Positions 59,098 through 64,000 of a stretch of DNA of 64,000 nt are shown in pieces (within the stretch, counting starts at the first letter, position 1; each line of letters begins with the position of its first letter). The stretch comes from Comamonas sp. Y33R10-2 (GTDB taxonomy: Bacteria > Pseudomonadota > Gammaproteobacteria > Burkholderiales > Burkholderiaceae_C), in the NCBI RefSeq assembly GCF_019355935.1, contig NZ_CP079925.1:1-64000 (forward strand), read 5' to 3'. Position numbers and translations under genes: made by a program. The notes under the pieces were generated by a model. That model was not told the DNA's origin and did not search any database. It saw only the letters and a list, made by a program, of their open reading frames with translations.

Positions 59098-59125
59098 CCC
59101 CATGTCGAAAGACATGGGGTTTTTT
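59098..59125 (+). terminator. Terminator after porin
   Basis: CCCCATGTC, loop GAAA, GACATGGGG, then TTTTTT. Strong, as expected for a highly expressed gene. Confidence 0.93.
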
Positions 59126-59184
59126 CTTATGCGCTGATTGGCTCGCAGTAAGTTCGGCGAAACCTCGGCAGGCTTCAATGCACG

Positions 59185-59364
59185 AGGGTCTGTTGAGACT
59201 TGATCGAAGATCGCGTTGCCGCCGCAACCCGAAGGGAAGGAGGCAGGCCAGCCGCCACTCGTCGTTGCACTCCTTGTGCGGGATAGCACCCGCACTGCGT
59301 CGTACGCCTAGATTGGCAACCGGCCTGCATCCTTCGCGACTCCGAGTAAATCTGAACAGACCCT
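59185..59364. mobile_element. MITE-like element with 14-bp terminal inverted repeats
   Basis: AGGGTCTGTTGAGA at the left end and TCTGAACAGACCCT at the right end match as inverted repeats with one mismatch. They bracket 180 bp with no gene. No clear target duplication is visible. The ends resemble those of IS5-like elements as I recall them, so it may be a non-autonomous derivative. Confidence 0.6.
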
Positions 59365-59425
59365 GTGATCAAGGCGTTCGAAGTGCAGCCTTGCGCGAGA
59401 CAACATCAACAAACTGGAGACAAGC

Positions 59426-59563
59426 ATGTGGAAGCTAGTGGTTGGATTTATTGTGTTTGCAGCGGTGTCGCTGTTTGTCATCATGAAAGCGGGTGACAAG
59501 GTCGATATGAGCGGAGAAAAACACGGCGCTGATGCTGTAACCGTACCCGCTGAATCCAAATAA
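59426..59563 (+). CDS. Small membrane protein, 45 residues
   Basis: It has ATG with CTGGAGAC six to ten bases upstream, one membrane helix (LVVGFIVFAAVSLFVIM, residues 4-20), then a short charged tail ending PAESK. A terminator follows within 20 bases, so it looks like a complete transcription unit. No family was recognised. Position just upstream of uvrA may be only chance. Confidence 0.7.
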   Translation: MWKLVVGFIVFAAVSLFVIMKAGDKVDMSGEKHGADAVTVPAESK

Positions 59564-59581
59564 AAATTCCTTTCTGAAGTT

Positions 59582-59615
59582 CAAGCCCCGCCAAGCCCTG
59601 CGCTGCGGGGCTTTT
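59582..59615 (+). terminator. Terminator after small membrane protein gene
   Basis: AAGCCCCGC and GCGGGGCTT pair around a 13-base loop, followed by TTTTTC. Confidence 0.88.
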
Positions 59616-59724
59616 TCTTTAGCGTGTTTGTTTGGTTTCAGCAAAGCCCTAATGAACGTGCGGCGCGGCAGTGCATGTCGAGACTGCCTAGAATGTTTGG
59701 CCTCCACTGAAAAGACCGCAGAAC

Positions 59725-62700
59725 ATGACGCAGGGCCTGATTCGTATCCGTGGTGCTCGCCAGCACAATCTTCGTAATCTGGACATTGATATCCGCACCG
59801 GTGAGCTGACCGTTGTCACGGGCCCCAGCGGCTCGGGCAAGTCCAGCCTTGTGTTCGATACGTTGTATGCCGAAGGCCAGCGCCGCTATGTCGAGACCTT
59901 CTCGGCTTATGCGCGCCAGTTCTTGGATCGCATGGACAAGCCTGCGGTGGACAAGGTCGAAGGCGTGCCGCCAGCGATTGCGATTGACCAGACCAACCCG
60001 GTGCGCAACTCGCGCTCTACCGTGGGCACGATGACGGAGATTAACGATCACCTCAAGCTGCTGTTTGCGCGTGCTGGCAGCCTGTTTGACCGTGAGACAG
60101 CTCAAATAGTCAGGCGCGATACGGCAGACACTATTTATGCCGCATTGGCGCAGCGCTGCGAAGCGGCGGGCGATCCGCGCATTGCCATCACCTTCCCCGT
60201 CGAGCTGCCTGCGAATACAACGGCTGAAGAAGTCGAGCAATGGCTGTCTGCCAGCGGCTTTACGAAGGTGCAGGCCGAGCGTGAGGTAGAGCGTGCTTTG
60301 CCCGCTGGTGAAGATGTGCCTACCAAGGGCAAGAAAAAAACCAAGACTTCGCCTGAAAAAATCAAGGTTCTGGATGTGATTGCTGACCGCTTTCGCCTGA
60401 GCAAGGCCGAGCGCGTTCGCGTCATGGAGGCGATTGAAGTCGGCCTCAAGCGCGGCACTGGTCATCTCACGGTTTACGTTCTGCCTGAAAGTGGCGCGGA
60501 GGTTGAGCCTGAACTTTGGAAGTTCTCGCAAGGCCTGCATTGCCCTGAAAGCAATTTGAGCTATCTGGAGCCCATCCCCTCGCTGTTCTCCTTCAATTCT
60601 GCGGCGGGCGCATGCGATGCCTGCCGCGGCTTTGGGCGCGTGATTGGTGTGGACTGGGGGCTGGTCATTCCCAATGATAAGCTCACGCTGCGCACCGGCG
60701 CTATCAAGCCGATTCAGACGCCGGCGTGGAAGGAAATTCAAGATGACCTGATGCGCCACTCCGAGGCCGAAGGCATTCCGCGCGATACAGCCTGGGCCAA
60801 GCTGACCCAAGAACAAAAAGACTGGGTGATCGAAGGATCGCCCAACTGGAACGGCAAGTGGAGCCAGACCTGGTACGGCATTCGTCGCTACTTTGAGTAT
60901 CTGGAAAGCAAAGCCTACAAGATGCATATTCGGGTGCTGCTGTCCAAGTACCGCAGCTACACCGAATGCCCCACTTGCGGTGGCGCGCGCCTCAAGACTG
61001 AAAGCCTGCTGTGGCGCATTGGCAGCAAGCAAAGTGCAGATGCGGTGTTTCCCCCTGCGGATGAAAAGGGCCGCTATCAGCGCTTTATGCCCAACGGCGT
61101 GGGCTGGACGCGTGAGCAGTTGAGTGCATTGCCCGGCCTGTGTCTGCACGACCTGATGCGCTTGCCGATTACCAAGCTGCGTGAGTTTTTTGCACAACTG
61201 CCGCTGAGCGCCGAGGCGCAAAAAAATGATGGTGAAGCGCAGGCCTTAAAGATGCTGCACGCAGAAATAATGACGCGTTTGCAGTACCTGTGTGATGTGG
61301 GCATTGGCTACCTCACGCTGGATCGTCAAAGCCGCACGCTGAGCGGCGGTGAGGTGCAGCGCATCAACTTGACCACGGCCTTGGGCACCTCGCTGGTCAA
61401 CACGCTGTTTGTGCTTGATGAGCCATCGATTGGCCTGCACCCGCGTGATATGGCACGCATCACCGAAGCCATGCAGCGCCTGCGCGATGCGGGCAACACG
61501 CTGGTAGTGGTGGAGCATGACCCCGCCGTCATGTTTGCTGCTGACCGCGTGATTGACATGGGCCCCGGCCCCGGTGCGCGCGGCGGGCAGATTGTGTTTG
61601 ATGGCACGCCCGATGAGCTGCGCCATGCCGACACCTTGACCGGTGCTTATATGGGCGGGCGCAAGCAGGTGGGCTTTGGCGTTAAACGCATGGTCACAGA
61701 AGCCACGCCGCGCCTGATTTTGGAAGGCGCGCGCGAGCACAACCTGCAAGACATCAGCGTGGACTTTCCGCTGCAGCGACTCGTCACTATTACCGGTGTT
61801 TCAGGCTCAGGCAAATCCACGCTGATTCAAGATGTACTGGTGCCTGCGCTGATGCGCCACTTTGGCAAACCTACAGATTCTGCCGGTGCCTTCGAGCGCC
61901 TGATGGGCGCCGATCATCTGGCCGATGTGATGTCTGTTGACCAATCACCCATCGGCAAAACAGCGCGCTCCAACCCAGTCAGCTATGTGGGCGCATGGGA
62001 TACCTTGCGCGAGCTGTTTGCCGTGGCACCGCTGTCGCGCCAGCGCGGCTACACCGCGACCAAGTTCAGCTTTAACAGCGGCGATGGGCGTTGTCCCACC
62101 TGCGGCGGCTCGGGCTTTGAGCATGTGGAGATGCAGTTCCTCTCAGACGTGTATCTGCGTTGCCCGGACTGCGATGGCACGCGCTATCGCCCTGAAATTT
62201 TGGAAGTGAAGATTGAGCGCAGCGGCCAGCTCTTGAATGTGGCTGATGTGCTGAACTTAACCGTTGCCGAAGCGGCGCTGCTTTTCTCGCAAGACCGCGA
62301 TGTGATTCGTGCGCTGCAGCCCATCGTGGATGTGGGGCTGGAATATGTGAAGCTAGGCCAGCCCGTGCCCACCTTGTCGGGCGGGGAAGCTCAGCGTTTG
62401 AAGCTGGCAGGCTTTCTGGCAGAGGCTGCCAAGTCGCAGTCCAAGTCCAAACAGTCGCTGGCCAAAAAAGGCACGCTGTTCTTGTTTGACGAGCCCACCA
62501 CGGGCTTGCATTTTGAAGACATTGCCAAGCTCATGCGGGCGCTGCGAAAGCTGCTCGAAGCGGGGCATTCACTCATCGTCATCGAACACAACCTGGATGT
62601 GATTCGCGCCAGCGACTGGTTGATTGATCTGGGGCCTGAAGGCGGTGATGGCGGCGGTTTGATTGTGGCCCAGGGAACGCCTGAGGATGTGCGCCATGTG

Positions 62701-64000
62701 ACGACTTCGCACACCGCGCAGGCGCTGCGCGAATATGACTTGGCAATGGGTGTGGGCGGCGAGGCGGTGCGTGAAGTCGCTCCCATGCTCTACAAATCAG
62801 AGCGAAAAGCCAAGTCAGTACAAGGACTCCAGGCCAAAAATGCTATTGAAATCGTCAACGCCAAAGAGCACAACCTCAAGTCGCTGAGCGTGGATGTTCC
62901 GCGTGGCAAATTCAACGTGGTGACGGGGGTTTCGGGCTCGGGCAAGTCCACGCTGGCGTTCGATATTTTGTTCAATGAAGGCCAGCGCCGCTATCTCGAA
63001 TCGCTCAATGCCTATGCGCGCTCCATCGTGCAGCCTGCGGGTCGACCCGAGGTGGATGCGGTCTACGGCATTCCGCCGACGGTGGCGATTGAGCAGCGCC
63101 TGTCGCGCGGTGGTCGCAAATCCACGGTGGGCACAACGACGGAGGTCTGGCATTTCCTGCGCCTGCTTTACGTCAAGCTGGGTGCGCAGCACTGCATTCA
63201 TGACGATGCCATCGTGCAGCCGCAAACCGAAGAAAGCATCGCCGCACAGCTGTTGACGAACTTCCGTGGGCAGACCATTGGTTTGCTCGCGCCCTTGGTG
63301 GTCAACCGTAAGGGCATCTACACCGAGCTGGCCGACTGGGCGCGGCCCAAGGGTTACACGCATCTGCGCGTCGATGGCGAGTTTTTGCCGACCACGGGCT
63401 TTCCGCGCATTGACCGTTTCAAAGAGCACACGATTGAGCTGCCCGTGGCCAGCGTGACGGTGACTGCTGCCACCGAGAAAGAGCTGCGCGCCCATCTGCG
63501 CCAAGCGTTGGAGATTGGCAAGGGCGTGCTGCATGTGCTGTCCGGGCTAGAAAATCTGGCCGATGCCATGCAGGGCGGGCAGAGCACGGCGGGCATTGGT
63601 GCGCTGCAGGTGTTTTCCACCCAGCGCGCCTGCCCGGTTTGTGCCACCAGCTATGCCGAGCTGGACCCGCGCCTGTTTAGCTATAACAGCAAGCATGGCT
63701 GGTGCCCCGACTGTGTGGGCACGGGCGTGAAGCTGACCAAGGACCAGCGCAAGGTGTATGACGACACGCTGCTGGCCGAAGACAACCGTGGCCGCGAGGT
63801 GAAGTTTGAAGGCCAAGAAGTGGAAGACTTGGCCGAAGTGGCCTGCTCCAAGTGCCAAGGCACGCGCTTGAACGCGACGGCGCGGGCTGTGAAGTTCCAC
63901 GGCGTAGGCATTACCGATGTGGCGCAACTGTCGGTGACCGATGTGCGCCGTTGGGTGCAGCAACTGGCGCTGTCGGGTCGCGAAAGCGATATTGCACGCG
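59725..64000 (+). CDS. uvrA: UvrA with a second UvrA unit fused (partial, runs off the window)
   Basis: DNA-damage recognition ATPase of nucleotide excision repair. The frame is open for 1425 codons to the window end, already beyond a normal UvrA (about 940-1000). Unit one: Walker A GPSGSGKSS (33-41), zinc-type CDAC and CPTCGG pairs, signature LSGGEVQR (539-546), second Walker A GVSGSGKST (691-699), second signature LSGGEAQR (884-891), Walker B FLFDEPTTGL. Unit two begins near residue 1050: NAKEHNLKSLSVDVP, then a third Walker A GVSGSGKST (1068-1076), VAIEQRLSRGG, and a CPVC/CPDC zinc pair near 1304-1331. Unit two is cut by the window. The chain thus resembles two UvrA subunits in one, where normal UvrA works as a homodimer. 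Start ATG 59725 gives MTQGLIRIRGARQHNL. It may coexist with a normal UvrA elsewhere. Confidence 0.9.
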   Translation, partial: MTQGLIRIRGARQHNLRNLDIDIRTGELTVVTGPSGSGKSSLVFDTLYAEGQRRYVETFSAYARQFLDRMDKPAVDKVEGVPPAIAIDQTNPVRNSRSTVGTMTEINDHLKLLFARAGSLFDRETAQIVRRDTADTIYAALAQRCEAAGDPRIAITFPVELPANTTAEEVEQWLSASGFTKVQAEREVERALPAGEDVPTKGKKKTKTSPEKIKVLDVIADRFRLSKAERVRVMEAIEVGLKRGTGHLTVYVLPESGAEVEPELWKFSQGLHCPESNLSYLEPIPSLFSFNSAAGACDACRGFGRVIGVDWGLVIPNDKLTLRTGAIKPIQTPAWKEIQDDLMRHSEAEGIPRDTAWAKLTQEQKDWVIEGSPNWNGKWSQTWYGIRRYFEYLESKAYKMHIRVLLSKYRSYTECPTCGGARLKTESLLWRIGSKQSADAVFPPADEKGRYQRFMPNGVGWTREQLSALPGLCLHDLMRLPITKLREFFAQLPLSAEAQKNDGEAQALKMLHAEIMTRLQYLCDVGIGYLTLDRQSRTLSGGEVQRINLTTALGTSLVNTLFVLDEPSIGLHPRDMARITEAMQRLRDAGNTLVVVEHDPAVMFAADRVIDMGPGPGARGGQIVFDGTPDELRHADTLTGAYMGGRKQVGFGVKRMVTEATPRLILEGAREHNLQDISVDFPLQRLVTITGVSGSGKSTLIQDVLVPALMRHFGKPTDSAGAFERLMGADHLADVMSVDQSPIGKTARSNPVSYVGAWDTLRELFAVAPLSRQRGYTATKFSFNSGDGRCPTCGGSGFEHVEMQFLSDVYLRCPDCDGTRYRPEILEVKIERSGQLLNVADVLNLTVAEAALLFSQDRDVIRALQPIVDVGLEYVKLGQPVPTLSGGEAQRLKLAGFLAEAAKSQSKSKQSLAKKGTLFLFDEPTTGLHFEDIAKLMRALRKLLEAGHSLIVIEHNLDVIRASDWLIDLGPEGGDGGGLIVAQGTPEDVRHVTTSHTAQALREYDLAMGVGGEAVREVAPMLYKSERKAKSVQGLQAKNAIEIVNAKEHNLKSLSVDVPRGKFNVVTGVSGSGKSTLAFDILFNEGQRRYLESLNAYARSIVQPAGRPEVDAVYGIPPTVAIEQRLSRGGRKSTVGTTTEVWHFLRLLYVKLGAQHCIHDDAIVQPQTEESIAAQLLTNFRGQTIGLLAPLVVNRKGIYTELADWARPKGYTHLRVDGEFLPTTGFPRIDRFKEHTIELPVASVTVTAATEKELRAHLRQALEIGKGVLHVLSGLENLADAMQGGQSTAGIGALQVFSTQRACPVCATSYAELDPRLFSYNSKHGWCPDCVGTGVKLTKDQRKVYDDTLLAEDNRGREVKFEGQEVEDLAEVACSKCQGTRLNATARAVKFHGVGITDVAQLSVTDVRRWVQQLALSGRESDIAR

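Noticed and set aside
59638..61221. A 527-residue open frame on the minus strand
   Set aside because: It is antisense to uvrA, which has intact motifs in the + frame over the same bases.

Overview
The window comes from a Gram-negative betaproteobacterium of the family Comamonadaceae, most probably Comamonas. The two full 16S genes read as Comamonas-type, the protein genes are of Burkholderiales type, and there is an Omp32-like trimeric porin. This rests on recognising the sequences, not on a database search.

Positions 1-15426 hold three head-to-tail ribosomal RNA operons on the + strand, repeated with an exact 5772-base period. The first is entered just at the 3' end of its 16S gene; the second and third are complete (16S, tRNA-Ile-GAU, tRNA-Ala-UGC, 23S, 5S). 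The first copy differs from the other two by ten missing bases: three in tRNA-Ala and seven scattered single bases in 23S. A strong terminator closes the array, followed by a dead IS3-family element (15573-16755).

Positions 16768-26894 (minus strand) form one surface-adhesion operon. It encodes a 1539-residue BapA/VCBS-type repeat adhesin, its type I secretion system (TolC-like outer-membrane protein, HlyB/LapB-type ABC transporter, HlyD-type fusion protein) and a small BamE-like periplasmic protein. The adhesin carries a duplicated 849-bp repeat block. Its reading frame appears shifted at a run of seven G (coding strand) just before the C-terminal secretion signal.

Positions 27984-52365 are a broad leucine/isovalerate catabolic region. 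It has a LiuR-type MerR regulator, a 26-bp perfect palindrome that is its likely operator, isovaleryl-CoA dehydrogenase (liuA), methylcrotonyl-CoA carboxylase (liuB, liuD), methylglutaconyl-CoA hydratase (liuC) and HMG-CoA lyase (liuE). Interleaved are a beta-carbonic anhydrase, isocitrate dehydrogenase kinase/phosphatase (aceK), a thiolase, a second acyl-CoA dehydrogenase and an ACSF2-like acyl-CoA synthetase next to an AraC-type regulator. These fit together: bicarbonate for the carboxylase, cleavage of acetoacetyl-CoA, and entry of acetyl-CoA into the glyoxylate bypass. Housekeeping or unassigned genes (HAD phosphatase, YchJ, DUF421, DUF4336, DUF4126, a CPA1 antiporter) lie among them.

Positions 52402-64000 hold small conserved genes (DUF2799 lipoprotein, YbaK-like protein, DUF1289, HCCA-isomerase-like protein), an Old Yellow Enzyme, an MHS-type transporter with a large extra loop, a porin, a 180-bp MITE-like element and a 45-residue membrane protein. 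The window ends inside an unusually long uvrA whose product already contains one complete UvrA and the start of a second in the same chain.
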